From Sphingobium sp. BYY-5 (GTDB taxonomy: Bacteria; Pseudomonadota; Alphaproteobacteria; Sphingomonadales; Sphingomonadaceae), in the NCBI RefSeq assembly GCF_022758885.1, contig NZ_JALEBH010000002.1, positions 938,501 to 1,002,500 on the forward strand: a stretch of 64,000 nucleotides of DNA, written 5' to 3'. This document shows, one piece after another, positions 8,984 to 17,748 of this stretch (positions within the stretch are counted from its first letter, which is position 1; each line of letters starts with the position of its first letter). The position numbers were made by a program, and so were the translations under genes. The notes below the pieces were generated by a model. It worked only from the letters and a program-made list of their open reading frames with translations. It was not told the origin of the DNA and searched no databases.

Positions 8984-9850
8984 CTAAGCCATCGGATCGA
9001 GCGTCCCCAGCCAGGCGACAAGGCCGATGATGGCAAGGGCGGCGCTTGTTTCCACCAGCAGCGACAGCCGCAGATGTGCGATCGCGCGCTGCGGCGTCCC
9101 GCCCGCTTCCAAAGCCGGGGTCAGCCACCAGCGATTGGCCGCCGCCAGCCCCAGCATCAGCCCGAACAGCGCCAGCTTGGCGCCCAGCAGCCAGCCATAG
9201 CGGCTGCCGGCCAGCGCGGGCAATTGCGCCAGCCCCACGATCATGATCGCGTTGATCGCCCCGGTCACGACCAGCGTCGCGACGATCAGCGTCCCCATCA
9301 GCGAAAAGCGCGCCAGCATCGCCGCCACGCGAGGCATATCGTCCTTCGCGCGCAGCCTCGATACGGCATGAAGCAGCACCGCGAGCGCGCCGATCCATCC
9401 TGCCGCCACCCAGATATGCGCGATATCGGCAGCACGGTGGAGCGACCCGGCACCATCTTCGGTCGCCCCTGCATGACCCGTCCATGCCAATGTCGCGGCG
9501 GCAATCGCGCCTGGCGCAAGCGCCCATCGCGCCCCGCGCGGCAAGGCGGTCGCGCCCAGCGCGACCAGCAACGCCGCACCGCGCACCGCCGCCACCGACC
9601 CGATCGGCGTCATCGTCAGCAATATCCGGGCGCTCGCCCAATCGGGGGAAGTGATCGGCGTGCCGGTCATCGCCGCCACGCTCGCCATCAGCCACAGCAC
9701 CGACAGCGCCATGCCCATGGCGGCCAGCGCGGCCAGCACCCATCGCTGCCCCGCCATGCCCATCGCCCACCAGAACAACGGCAGGCCCATGAGCATGGCA
9801 AGGTCCAGCATCAGCGCGAAGCGCGCGCCGATCAAAGCCCCCTCGGTCAT
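8984..9850 (-). CDS. copD: CopD-family copper resistance membrane protein
   Basis: 288 residues, almost entirely hydrophobic, with about eight predicted membrane segments. Conserved CopD features include the WTGHAG stretch and HIWVAAGWIGALAVLLH, with histidines inside helices. CopD acts in the inner membrane with periplasmic CopC in copper uptake or resistance. It follows copC by six bases on the same strand. The copper system is completed by copA/copB, which lie on the opposite strand about 1.8 kb away. Confidence 0.9.
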   Translation of the reverse strand: MTEGALIGARFALMLDLAMLMGLPLFWWAMGMAGQRWVLAALAAMGMALSVLWLMASVAAMTGTPITSPDWASARILLTMTPIGSVAAVRGAALLVALGATALPRGARWALAPGAIAAATLAWTGHAGATEDGAGSLHRAADIAHIWVAAGWIGALAVLLHAVSRLRAKDDMPRVAAMLARFSLMGTLIVATLVVTGAINAIMIVGLAQLPALAGSRYGWLLGAKLALFGLMLGLAAANRWWLTPALEAGGTPQRAIAHLRLSLLVETSAALAIIGLVAWLGTLDPMA

Positions 9851-9856
9851 CGCGGC

Positions 9857-10237
9857 TTACTTGACCGTGAAGCTGTAGCCGCCTTCCATCTTGTGCTGGT
9901 CGGCGCCGACGATATGCCATTTCAGGTCATAGCTGCCGGCGGGCAGCGCGCGGGGCAAGGTAACGATCAGCGTCTTGCCGTCCGGGCCGACGCTGGTCTT
10001 GAAGCCCTTGATCGGCATCGGTTCGTGACTGGCCATGCCCGGCATCCCGGTCATCGTCAGGTCCACGCCGCTCATCGGCGCCAGGAAGGTTTCGGAAAAG
10101 GTCAGCGTCAGCCGGGTCGGCTTGGCGATGGTCGCATTGGCGGCCGGGTTGGCCGAAACGAGCTTGCTGTGCGCACTCGCCACGCCGGGCAGGGCCAGCG
10201 CAAAAGCGGCGGCGGCGGTCAGGAAATAACGGGTCAT
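9857..10237 (-). CDS. copC: CopC periplasmic copper-binding protein
   Basis: 126 residues from ATG 10237, chosen because it opens the signal peptide MTRYFLTAAAAFALALPGVASA. Cleavage would expose HSKLVSANPA, the N-terminal histidine typical of the CopC Cu(II) site. The internal Met-rich loop MTGMPGMASHEPM and the C-terminal DQHKMEGGYSF also fit CopC. The protein should bind copper in the periplasm and hand it to CopD. It is divergent from the sigma/anti-sigma cassette, sharing a 144-bp control region. Confidence 0.93.
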   Translation of the reverse strand: MTRYFLTAAAAFALALPGVASAHSKLVSANPAANATIAKPTRLTLTFSETFLAPMSGVDLTMTGMPGMASHEPMPIKGFKTSVGPDGKTLIVTLPRALPAGSYDLKWHIVGADQHKMEGGYSFTVK

Positions 10238-10381
10238 GTCGGTGTCTCCATCAGGGTGGTCAGGAACGTTTACGCATGGACTTGTCGGACCCCTCATCCC
10301 ATGCGCATAATTTTCCGCGTCTTGTTCCGAGGGGTGGACGTGTCATGCGCGTATAGGGCCATGAGGATGGAGATTGAAGCG
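10238..10381. promoter_or_regulatory. divergent control region of copCD and the sigma/copAB operon
   Basis: No gene fits here. On the plus strand TCGGAC (10285-10290) is followed at about 15 bases by CATAAT; on the minus strand TCGGAAC (10330-10324) is followed at a similar distance by TATGCG. Both could be ECF-type promoters facing outward around the shared ATGCGCAT at 10301-10308 (the CAT begins one base earlier). This is inference from spacing only. Confidence 0.4.
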
Positions 10382-10642
10382 ATGACCGATCTGGACCGGA
10401 TGCTCGACGCGGTGCGGGGGATGCCCACCGATGCACGGCTGGAGGATATGAACGCTGCCGTCATGAGCGGCCTTGCCCACCGTCGCGACCGGACGACCGC
10501 GCGGCGCAGCCTGATGCTCGCGGGTGTGCTGGCGATCGGTATCGGCTGGGCGGGCAGCATCGTGCCGGCCGCCCCGGCGCAGGCGTCGTCGGTGCCGATC
10601 GGCATGTCCGACTATGCGCCTTCGCGCCTGCTCGGCCAATGA
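10382..10642 (+). CDS. small membrane anti-sigma factor (CnrY-like)
   Basis: 86 residues. The N-terminal half (MTDLDRMLDAVRGMP...) is charged and cytoplasmic. One membrane helix follows (SLMLAGVLAIGIGWAGS), then a short periplasmic tail. Size, topology and position directly before a periplasmic metal sensor and an ECF sigma factor match CnrY/NccY, which hold their sigma factor at the membrane. The stop overlaps the next start (ATGA). There is no strong sequence motif, so the assignment rests on context. Confidence 0.7.
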   Translation: MTDLDRMLDAVRGMPTDARLEDMNAAVMSGLAHRRDRTTARRSLMLAGVLAIGIGWAGSIVPAAPAQASSVPIGMSDYAPSRLLGQ

Positions 10643-11085
10643 GCGTCCGGCGCTATTTCCTCGTCGCGCTGGTCGCCTTTGCCGCAGCGCTGGCGGCGGT
10701 GCTGGTCGCGCGCATTTGGCTCGCCCCCGCGCCGCGGGTGGAGAGTGAAGTCCATGCCCTGCTGCATCAGCGGCTGACGCTCGACGCGGCGCAGGAACAG
10801 CGCATCCATGACCTGGAGGCCGCCTTCGCCACACGTCGCGAGGCGCTGGAGGCGGAAATGCGCGCGGACAATCAACGGCTGGCCGACGCCATCGCCGCCG
10901 AACATGGCTATGGTCCGAAAGTCAGCGAAGCCGTCGACCGTTCGCATCATGTGATGGGCCAGCTTCAGAAGGAAACGCTCCAGCATATCTTTGCGATGCG
11001 CGGTGTGTTGCGCCCGGATCAGGCGTCGCAATTCGACGCCGCCATCGTCAAGGCGCTGACCCAGCCTGCCCAGTCAACCCAATAA
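10639..11085 (+). CDS. periplasmic heavy-metal sensor (CnrX/CpxP-like)
   Basis: 148 residues: an N-terminal membrane anchor (YFLVALVAFAAALAAVLVAR) and a helical periplasmic domain with the family pattern LTLDAAQEQRIHDLEAAFATRR and a C-terminal LRPDQASQFDA. Potential ligands include the histidines in HALLHQRL and SHHVMGQ and the Met in AMRGVLR. In CnrYXH-type systems this protein senses periplasmic metal and releases the sigma factor from the anti-sigma. The neighbouring cop genes suggest copper rather than nickel/cobalt. Confidence 0.8.
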   Translation: MSVRRYFLVALVAFAAALAAVLVARIWLAPAPRVESEVHALLHQRLTLDAAQEQRIHDLEAAFATRREALEAEMRADNQRLADAIAAEHGYGPKVSEAVDRSHHVMGQLQKETLQHIFAMRGVLRPDQASQFDAAIVKALTQPAQSTQ

Positions 11086-11086
11086 G

Positions 11087-11662
11087 GTGAGCGGGTCGGA
11101 CCCCGACGATCGTGCGCTCGCCGCCCGCGCGCTGGCGGGGCAGCAATCGGCCTATGGCGCGCTGATGCAGCGGCATCGCGATGCGGTCTATCGGCTGGCG
11201 CGCAGCCATGTCGGTGACAGCGACGAAGCGCTCGACATCACGCAGGAGACGTTCGTCGCCGCCTTCGCCGCGCTCGCCCGCTATGATGGATCGCGCCCTT
11301 TTCGCGTCTGGATCGCGCGGATCGCGCTCAACAAATGCCGCGACTGGGCGCGGCGGCGTGCGGTTCGTCGTTTCTTCACCTTCGCCAGGCCCATCGACGA
11401 TGCGCTCGACATCGCGACCCTCGACGCCACGCCCGAAGAGGCCGCGCATTCGAACCGTGAAATCGCCCGCATCAATGCCGCTATCGCGTCATTGCCCGTG
11501 ACCCTCAAGGACGTGCTGCTCCTCCGCGCGATCGAAGGGATGAACCAGGCGGAAGCGGCGCAGGTGCTGGGCGTCACCGAAAAGGCGGTCGAAACCCGCC
11601 TCTATCGCGCCCGCGCCAAATTGACGGAAATTTTGAGGGATTGGCCGCCCGCTCGCGTATGA
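11087..11662 (+). CDS. ECF-family RNA polymerase sigma factor (CnrH-like)
   Basis: 191 residues from GTG 11087, one base after the sensor stop. Sigma region 2 is seen in SDEALDITQETFVAAFAALARYDG and FRVWIARIALNKCRDWARR. Region 4 lies in LPVTLKDVLLLRAIEGMNQAEAAQVLGVTEKAVETRLYRARAKL. As third gene of an anti-sigma/sensor/sigma trio and only six bases ahead of copA, it most likely drives the cop genes and itself. Confidence 0.92.
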   Translation: MSGSDPDDRALAARALAGQQSAYGALMQRHRDAVYRLARSHVGDSDEALDITQETFVAAFAALARYDGSRPFRVWIARIALNKCRDWARRRAVRRFFTFARPIDDALDIATLDATPEEAAHSNREIARINAAIASLPVTLKDVLLLRAIEGMNQAEAAQVLGVTEKAVETRLYRARAKLTEILRDWPPARV

Positions 11663-11668
11663 TGGGGC

Positions 11669-13405
11669 ATGACGATATTGTCCCTCAATCGCCGCACCCT
11701 CTTCAAAAGCGCCGCCGCCCTCGGCCTGGCCCAGGCCTTTCCCGCCTGGGCGCGTAGCGGCACGCCCGGCCTGCGCCCCGCGCCTGGCGTGCTTTCTGGC
11801 GATAATATCGCGCTGACCGTGGGGACAAGCCATTTCGGCACCGGCGGTCGATCGGCCCATGCGATCACCATCAACGGCACCGTCCCCGCGCCGCTCATCC
11901 GCCTGCGGGAAGGGCAGACTGTCCGCCTCGCCGTCACCAACAACCTGAAAGAAGACACGTCGATCCACTGGCACGGCCTGATCGTCCCCTTCCAGATGGA
12001 CGGCGTACCGGGCATCAGCTTCCCCGGCATCCGCCCGCAGGAAACCTTCACCTATGAATTTCCGATCCGCCAGTCGGGCACCTACTGGTATCACAGCCAT
12101 TCCGGAATGCAGGAGGCGATGGGCCATTATGGCCCGATCGTGATCGACCCCGCCGGTCCCGATCCGGTGGTTAGCGATCGTGAGCATGTCATCGTGCTCG
12201 CCGACTGGAGTCCGGTTCATCCCCATGTGCTGCTGAAACGCCTCAAGCAGTCGGGCGGCTATTATAATATGCAGCGCCAGACGCTGGCCAGCCTGCTCAA
12301 GGGCAAGGACCAGAGCGCCAGGGACCGGAAGGACTGGGGCAAGATGCGGATGGACCCCACCGACATTTCGGACGTCACCGGCTCCACCTACAGCTTCCTG
12401 GTGAACGGCCATGGCACGGCGGAAAACTGGACCGGCCTGTTCACCCCCGGCGAGCGCGTTCGCCTGCGCATCGTCAACGCCTCGGCCATGACCAATTTCA
12501 ACGTCCGCCTGCCCGGCCTCCCCATGACCGTGGTCCAGTGCGACGGCCAGCATGTCCAGCCGGTCGAAACCGACGAGTTCCAGATCGGCATCGCCGAAAC
12601 CTACGACATCATCGTCCAGCCGACCGAGGCGAAGCCCTATGGCCTGATCGCCGAAGCCATCGACCGTTCCGGCCTGGTCCGCGCGACGCTCGCGCCGCAG
12701 ATCGGCATGGCCGCGCCCATTCCCGAACTGCGTCAGCGCCCGCTGCTGACGATGAAGGATATGGGGATGGACATGTCTGGCATGGATATGGGGCAGGGGG
12801 GCGTCATCGATTTGAGCCAGCCCGCCAATGACAGCATGTCGGGCCATAGCATGAAGATGCTCGATCCTTCCGTCGCGCCGAACGTGCCGATGGGGCCGGG
12901 CGTCGCGACCCTCTCTCCCATGCCGGCGGATCGTACCGCCGACCGGCCCACGGGCCTTGAGGATGTGGACCATCGCGTCCTCACCTATGCCGACCTGCGG
13001 TCGCTCGAACCCAATGGCGACACCCGCACGCCCACGCGCACGCTCGACATCCATCTGACCGCCAATATGGAACGCTATATGTGGTCCTTCGACGGGGTGA
13101 AGCTGTCGGACGGCGCCGATCCGATCCCGTTCCGCCATATGGAGCGCGTGCGCGTGAACCTCATCAACGACACGATGATGCCGCACCCCATCCATATCCA
13201 CGGCCATTTCTTCCAACTCGTGACCGGGGATGCCGACCATAATCCGCGCAAGCATACGGTGAACGTCCTGCCCGGCGGCAGGATCAGCTTCGACCTGACC
13301 GCCGATGCGCTGGGCGACTGGGCCTTTCACTGCCACATGCTGATGCACATGCACGCCGGGATGATGCGCGTCGTGACCGTGCGCCGCGAAGGAGAGGTGG
13401 CATGA
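11669..13405 (+). CDS. copA: CopA multicopper oxidase, Tat-exported
   Basis: 578 residues. The Tat signal NRRTLFKSAAAL is at the N-terminus. Copper-site motifs are complete: SIHWHG, YHSHSG, HPIHIHGHFF and the C-terminal HCHMLMHMHAGM. A Met-rich insert before the last cupredoxin domain (MKDMGMDMSGMDMGQ, then MSGHSMKM) fits periplasmic copper resistance oxidases. It oxidises Cu(I) and/or sequesters copper in the periplasm. It is cotranscribed with the sigma cassette and overlaps copB by four bases. Confidence 0.96.
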   Translation: MTILSLNRRTLFKSAAALGLAQAFPAWARSGTPGLRPAPGVLSGDNIALTVGTSHFGTGGRSAHAITINGTVPAPLIRLREGQTVRLAVTNNLKEDTSIHWHGLIVPFQMDGVPGISFPGIRPQETFTYEFPIRQSGTYWYHSHSGMQEAMGHYGPIVIDPAGPDPVVSDREHVIVLADWSPVHPHVLLKRLKQSGGYYNMQRQTLASLLKGKDQSARDRKDWGKMRMDPTDISDVTGSTYSFLVNGHGTAENWTGLFTPGERVRLRIVNASAMTNFNVRLPGLPMTVVQCDGQHVQPVETDEFQIGIAETYDIIVQPTEAKPYGLIAEAIDRSGLVRATLAPQIGMAAPIPELRQRPLLTMKDMGMDMSGMDMGQGGVIDLSQPANDSMSGHSMKMLDPSVAPNVPMGPGVATLSPMPADRTADRPTGLEDVDHRVLTYADLRSLEPNGDTRTPTRTLDIHLTANMERYMWSFDGVKLSDGADPIPFRHMERVRVNLINDTMMPHPIHIHGHFFQLVTGDADHNPRKHTVNVLPGGRISFDLTADALGDWAFHCHMLMHMHAGMMRVVTVRREGEVA

Positions 13406-14328
13406 AGCGCTTGATCTGCGCCGCAGCGCTGATCCTCACGACCGTCCCGCCCGCATTGGCGCAGACGATGGACCATAGCCAGATGGATCATGGCGCGCAC
13501 CAGATGCCGCCGGCACAGGAAGTCCCGTCGCCGGAGCAGCCCGTCGATCCCCATGCCGGCCACGGCGCGCCCGCGACCGACGATGCCATTCCGCAGGGCG
13601 TCGCCCCACTCGTCCCCACCGACCATGCCGCCGAGGTTTTTTACGATCCCGCCGTCATGGCCCGCGCCCGCGCCGCGATGCTCAAGGAAAGCGGCGGCAT
13701 GACTTTCTCCCAGCTCATGATCGACCGCCTCGAATATCGCGCCCAAAAGGGTGGGGACGGCTATCATTGGGAGGGCGAAGGCTGGATCGGCGGCGATATC
13801 AACCGCCTCGCGATCAAGTCGGAAGGGGAGGGGGACGTTGGCGGTCGCCTCGAAAGCGCCGAACTCCAGGCGCTCTACAGCCGCGCCATCGACCCGTGGT
13901 GGAACATCGTCGCCGGCGTACGCCAGGATTTCCGCCCCCAGCCGCAGCGCACTTACGCCACCATCGGTATCGAAGGCCTCGCCCCTTATTGGTTCGAACT
14001 GGAGGCCCAGGCCTTCCTCTCCGACAAGGGCGATGCCCATCTGCGCGTCGAGGGCAGCTATGACCAGCGCCTGACGCAGCGCCTGATCCTGCAACCCGCC
14101 GCCGAAGTGAACATCGCCGCGCAGGATGTGCCCGAACTCGGGATCGGCTCGGGCGTCTCCGACATCGAACTGGGCTTGCGCCTGCGCTACGAGTTCGCCC
14201 GCGAGTTCGCTCCCTATGTCGGCGTCAACTGGGAACGCAAGCTGGGCGATACCGCCCGCTATGCCCGTGCCGCAGGAGAGGGGGCGTCGGCCACCAGCCT
14301 GGTGATGGGCATCCGGTTCTGGTTCTGA
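13402..14328 (+). CDS. copB: CopB outer-membrane copper resistance protein
   Basis: 308 residues. After the signal peptide comes a His/Met-rich segment (MDHSQMDHGAHQMPP, HAGHGAP). The PF05275-type barrel follows, with the conserved DRLEYRAQ...WEGEGWIGGD...LWSR-like LYSRAIDPWWN...GVRQDFRP...EGLAPYWFE, ending in the aromatic residue (RFWF) typical of outer-membrane barrels. The ATGA overlap with copA indicates translational coupling. Confidence 0.94.
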   Translation: MKRLICAAALILTTVPPALAQTMDHSQMDHGAHQMPPAQEVPSPEQPVDPHAGHGAPATDDAIPQGVAPLVPTDHAAEVFYDPAVMARARAAMLKESGGMTFSQLMIDRLEYRAQKGGDGYHWEGEGWIGGDINRLAIKSEGEGDVGGRLESAELQALYSRAIDPWWNIVAGVRQDFRPQPQRTYATIGIEGLAPYWFELEAQAFLSDKGDAHLRVEGSYDQRLTQRLILQPAAEVNIAAQDVPELGIGSGVSDIELGLRLRYEFAREFAPYVGVNWERKLGDTARYARAAGEGASATSLVMGIRFWF

Positions 14329-14341
14329 CGGTGGTCGTTCT

Positions 14342-15487
14342 TCAGCCCAGATGCCGCTCGGCCAGCGCGACATGCAGGCGTATGCCAATCCCCAGCACAT
14401 CGTCGTTGAAGTCATAATGCGGATTGTGCAGCGGCGCCGACCCTTCGGCCTTCGCCTGGCCCAACCAGATATAGGCGCCCTTGCACGCCTGCAGCATGAA
14501 GGCGAAATCCTCCGACGTGAAAGCGGGATCGGGCGCCAGCTTTGCTTCGCCCACGGTTGCCGCGGCGTCCAGCGCTTCCTGCGCGGCCTCCGCATCGTTG
14601 ATCGTCGCGGGATAGTAACGCTGATAATCGACCGTCGCGGTCAGGTCGCCCGCTTGCGCGACACCCGCCGCTACCTGCCGGATCGACGCCTCGATCCGGT
14701 CCTGCACGGCGGGATCGAACGTGCGCACCGTCCCGGAAATCGTCACCACTTCCGGGATCACATTATGCGTATGCCCGCCATGGATCTGGGTGATCGACAG
14801 CACGGCCGACGCGGTCGGCGCGATCCGGCGCGACACGATGGCGTTCAATTGCTGCACCAATGACGCTGCAGCAAGAATGGCGTCCGGCGTATCCTGCGGG
14901 ATCGCGGCATGACCGCCGCGCCCTTCCAGGCGGATCTCGAACTTGTCGGCCGCCCCCATGATCGGGCCGGGTCGCGTGGCGATCGTACCGGCGGGCAGGT
15001 CGGGCCAGTTGTGTAGGCCGAACACGCGGTCGCATGGGAAGCGTTCGAACAGTCCCTCATTGACCATCTCCCGCGCGCCGCCCTGGCCTTCCTCGGCGGG
15101 CTGGAAGAAGAAGTTCACCGTCCCATCGAAGTTCCGCGTCCGCGCCAAATGCTGCGCCGCGCCCAGCAGCATCGCGACATGGCCGTCATGGCCGCATCCA
15201 TGGAAGCTGCCCGGCGTCTTGCTGGCATAGGGCAGGTTGGTCTGCTCATGGATCGGCAGCGCATCCATGTCCGCGCGCAATCCGATGCTGCGGCCGGACG
15301 TGCCGTTGCTCAGGACGCCGACGACGCCGGTCCTGCCGATCCCCTCATGCACCTCCAGCCCCAGCGCGCGGAGTTGCTCGGCGATGCGCCCGGCGGTGCG
15401 ATGCTCGCAGAAACCAAGCTCGGGATGCGCATGGATGTCGCGGCGGAACGCGACGAGCGGCTCGATCAGGTCGGCAATGTCGGTCAT
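14342..15487 (-). CDS. M20 family amidohydrolase (hippurate hydrolase-like)
   Basis: 381 residues from ATG 15487, preceded by GAGGGA; a GTG at 15511 would add eight residues. Metal-site motifs are present: RADMDALPIHE, FHGCGHDGHVAM, QPAEEGQGGA and the C-terminal His in LHNPHYDFND. The family hydrolyses N-acyl amino acids or related amides in the cytoplasm. It is the last gene of a minus-strand group with an Lrp regulator and an aminotransferase, suggesting deacylation of an amine or amino acid substrate. Confidence 0.88.
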   Translation of the reverse strand: MTDIADLIEPLVAFRRDIHAHPELGFCEHRTAGRIAEQLRALGLEVHEGIGRTGVVGVLSNGTSGRSIGLRADMDALPIHEQTNLPYASKTPGSFHGCGHDGHVAMLLGAAQHLARTRNFDGTVNFFFQPAEEGQGGAREMVNEGLFERFPCDRVFGLHNWPDLPAGTIATRPGPIMGAADKFEIRLEGRGGHAAIPQDTPDAILAAASLVQQLNAIVSRRIAPTASAVLSITQIHGGHTHNVIPEVVTISGTVRTFDPAVQDRIEASIRQVAAGVAQAGDLTATVDYQRYYPATINDAEAAQEALDAAATVGEAKLAPDPAFTSEDFAFMLQACKGAYIWLGQAKAEGSAPLHNPHYDFNDDVLGIGIRLHVALAERHLG

Positions 15488-15519
15488 AGTTCGAACTTGT
15501 CCCTCTATCACAGTCTGGA

Positions 15520-15537
15520 CCCCGGCCTTCGCCGGGG
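15520..15537. repeat. short REP-like hairpin
   Basis: CCCCGGC-CTTC-GCCGGGG, a perfect 7-bp stem in the gap between the Lrp gene and the amidohydrolase. It resembles the GGACCCCGGCCTTCGCCGGGG intergenic repeats of sphingomonads and may attenuate transcription. Confidence 0.65.
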
Positions 15538-15554
15538 AGCATCCTCATCAAACC

Positions 15555-16049
15555 CTATCGCTGCTCGCCGAACAGGTGCTGGATCGGATAATGATGCTTG
15601 ATGAAGGGTGACTTGATGACGACGTAGCTGAAATATTTCTCGATACCGTAATCGCTTTCCAGCATCCCTTCGATGATCGACTGATAATGCGCCACGCCGC
15701 GCGTCACGAATTTCAGCAGATAGTCGTATCCGCCGCTGACCAGATGGCATTCGACGATTTCGTCCAGCTTGCGGATGCGCGTCTCGAACCGGGAAAAGTC
15801 CCCCGCCCGATGCTCGGTCAGCGTCACTTCGGTAAAGACGGTCAGATATTCGCCCAGCTTGTGCAGGTTGATATGCGCGCCATAGCCGGTGATGTAGCCC
15901 GCCTTCTCCAGCCGCTTGACGCGGGTGAGGCAGGGGCTGGGGGACAGGCCGACCGCATCGGCCAGCTCGACATTGGTGATGCGGCCCGATAGCTGAAGCT
16001 GCGTCAGTATCTTGAGGTCGATCCTGTCCAGTCTGGGTCCGCCCAACAT
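15555..16049 (-). CDS. Lrp/AsnC-family transcriptional regulator
   Basis: 164 residues. The N-terminal winged HTH is clear (LDRIDLKILTQLQLSGRITNVELADAVGLSPSPCLTRVKRLEKAGYI). The C-terminal RAM domain follows, including the HLVSGGYDYLLKFV stretch. It lies 22 bases downstream of the aminotransferase on the same strand, so it probably controls that gene and the amidohydrolase in response to an amino acid or amine. Confidence 0.93.
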   Translation of the reverse strand: MLGGPRLDRIDLKILTQLQLSGRITNVELADAVGLSPSPCLTRVKRLEKAGYITGYGAHINLHKLGEYLTVFTEVTLTEHRAGDFSRFETRIRKLDEIVECHLVSGGYDYLLKFVTRGVAHYQSIIEGMLESDYGIEKYFSYVVIKSPFIKHHYPIQHLFGEQR

Positions 16050-16071
16050 ATCCCTGCTTCCCCTTTATATA

Positions 16072-17475
16072 TTATCCTATCGCCGCGCGAATATCCGCCT
16101 CTTCGAGCAGGTCGTCGAGCGTTTTGCGGATGCGGGCGAAGATCATGTCCATCTCTTCATCGGACGCGCAGAGCGCCGGCGCAAGCCCGATGATATTGTC
16201 GGCAAAGGCGCGGAAAATGACGCCATTCTCATATCCCTTGGCGAACAGCCGATCGGCCAGTTTCAGCGCGGGGTTGAACCGCGCCTTGCTGCCCTTGTCC
16301 GCGACCAGTTCGATCGCGCCCAGCAGGCCGCGTCCGCGCGTGTCGCCGACCATCGGATGGTCGGCAATGCCCGCCATCCCGGTGTCGAAGCGCGCGGCGA
16401 CCTTCTGCCCGTTCGCCAATATGCCGCCCTCGGTATAGAGGCGCAGCACTTCCAGCCCCACCGCCGCGCTGACCGGATGGCCCGAATAGGTGGCGCCATG
16501 GCCGATCGCGATGTCCGGCGCCGCGCCATTGGCGATGCCCTGATATATCTTGTCCGACATCAGTAGCGCGCCCATCGGCACATAGCCGGCGGTCAGCCCC
16601 TTGGCGAGGGTCATGAGGTCGGGCGTGACATCTTCCGCGTCACAGGCGAACATCGGCCCGGTGCGGCCGAAGCCGGTGATGACCTCATCCGTCACGAACA
16701 ATATGTCCAGTTCGGTGCAGGCCTCGCGCATGGCCTTGAGCCAACCGACCGGCGGCACGATCACGCCGCCTGAACCCTGGATCGGTTCGCAGAAGAAGGT
16801 GGCGACATTGTCCGCGCCCAGTTCCGCCACCTTGTCCTTCAACTCCTGCACCGACCGGGCGATGATCGCGGCGTCATCCCCCTCCAGATCGCTGCGATAG
16901 GGGTAGGGTGACGCGATATGATGCTGCCAGCGCAGCGGCAGGTCGAAGCCGCGATGGAAATTGGCGAGCGCCGTCAGGCCCGCGCCTGTCGTGCTGGACC
17001 CATGATAGCCCCGCTCCAGGGCGATGCACTGCTTCTTCGCCGGCTTGCCGATCGCGTTATAATAATGGGTGATATAGCGGATCGCGCTGTCCACCGCGTC
17101 CGACCCACCCAGGGTGAAATAGACATGATCCAGCCCCTCCGGGCTGATATCGACCAGGCGTTGCGCCAGCCTGACCGCCGGCTCGCTGCCGAAATGGAAA
17201 TAGCCGGTGGCGTAGGGCAGGCGGCGCATCTGCTCGGCCGCCGCCTCGACGATGCTGTCCTGGCCATAGCCGACATTGACGCACCACAGGCCGGCAAAGG
17301 CGTCCAGCAATTCCTTGCCGTCCATATCCTTCAGCCACATGCCCTTGCCGCTTTCCAGCAGCAGCGCGCCATGCGCCTCATGCCCACGGAAGGAGGTGAC
17401 GGGGTGGATCAGGTGGTCGCGGTCGATGTCCAGCAAGGACCGGTTGGATTGCAGAGTCATCAGCAGGCTCGCCAT
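16072..17475 (-). CDS. class III PLP aminotransferase (omega-amino acid/polyamine type)
   Basis: 467 residues from ATG 17475 (an ATG at 17460 is equally possible). The PLP lysine motif is TLAKGLTAGYVPMGA, the phosphate/cofactor contacts lie in GGSDAVDSAIR, and the Asp in FVTDEVITGFGRTG. It resembles aminotransferases acting on beta-alanine, GABA or diamines with pyruvate. A downstream-acting succinate-semialdehyde-type dehydrogenase (18930-20393) fits a GABA-like intermediate. The 273 bases upstream (17476-17748) hold its promoter but no gene. Confidence 0.88.
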   Translation of the reverse strand: MASLLMTLQSNRSLLDIDRDHLIHPVTSFRGHEAHGALLLESGKGMWLKDMDGKELLDAFAGLWCVNVGYGQDSIVEAAAEQMRRLPYATGYFHFGSEPAVRLAQRLVDISPEGLDHVYFTLGGSDAVDSAIRYITHYYNAIGKPAKKQCIALERGYHGSSTTGAGLTALANFHRGFDLPLRWQHHIASPYPYRSDLEGDDAAIIARSVQELKDKVAELGADNVATFFCEPIQGSGGVIVPPVGWLKAMREACTELDILFVTDEVITGFGRTGPMFACDAEDVTPDLMTLAKGLTAGYVPMGALLMSDKIYQGIANGAAPDIAIGHGATYSGHPVSAAVGLEVLRLYTEGGILANGQKVAARFDTGMAGIADHPMVGDTRGRGLLGAIELVADKGSKARFNPALKLADRLFAKGYENGVIFRAFADNIIGLAPALCASDEEMDMIFARIRKTLDDLLEEADIRAAIG

Positions 17476-17748
17476 TGTGGGTCTTACGATTAGCCTAGTC
17501 TCATGCGGCAGAGCGAAAGCCCGATATGGGACACATGGCGACCGTCCCCGCGCTTAATCGCAAAGCATCGCAGCATAATATGCCGCTGTCCTACAGGCGG
17601 CCGGATATGGTATGGAAAAGGAGAAGGCCGCCCCATCCGGGACGCCCCTCTCTCTATCGCTGGGACACTTTCCGATAGGATCAGGCCAGCGCAACAAAAT
17701 GTCTGATTCAGCAGGAAATGTGCGAAGTTAAGCGTATGATTTCCTATT

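Noticed and set aside
9074-10381. Plus-strand frame running from 9074 into the anti-sigma gene
   Set aside because: Antisense to copD and copC; only the part from 10382 is protein-like, so the gene was started there.
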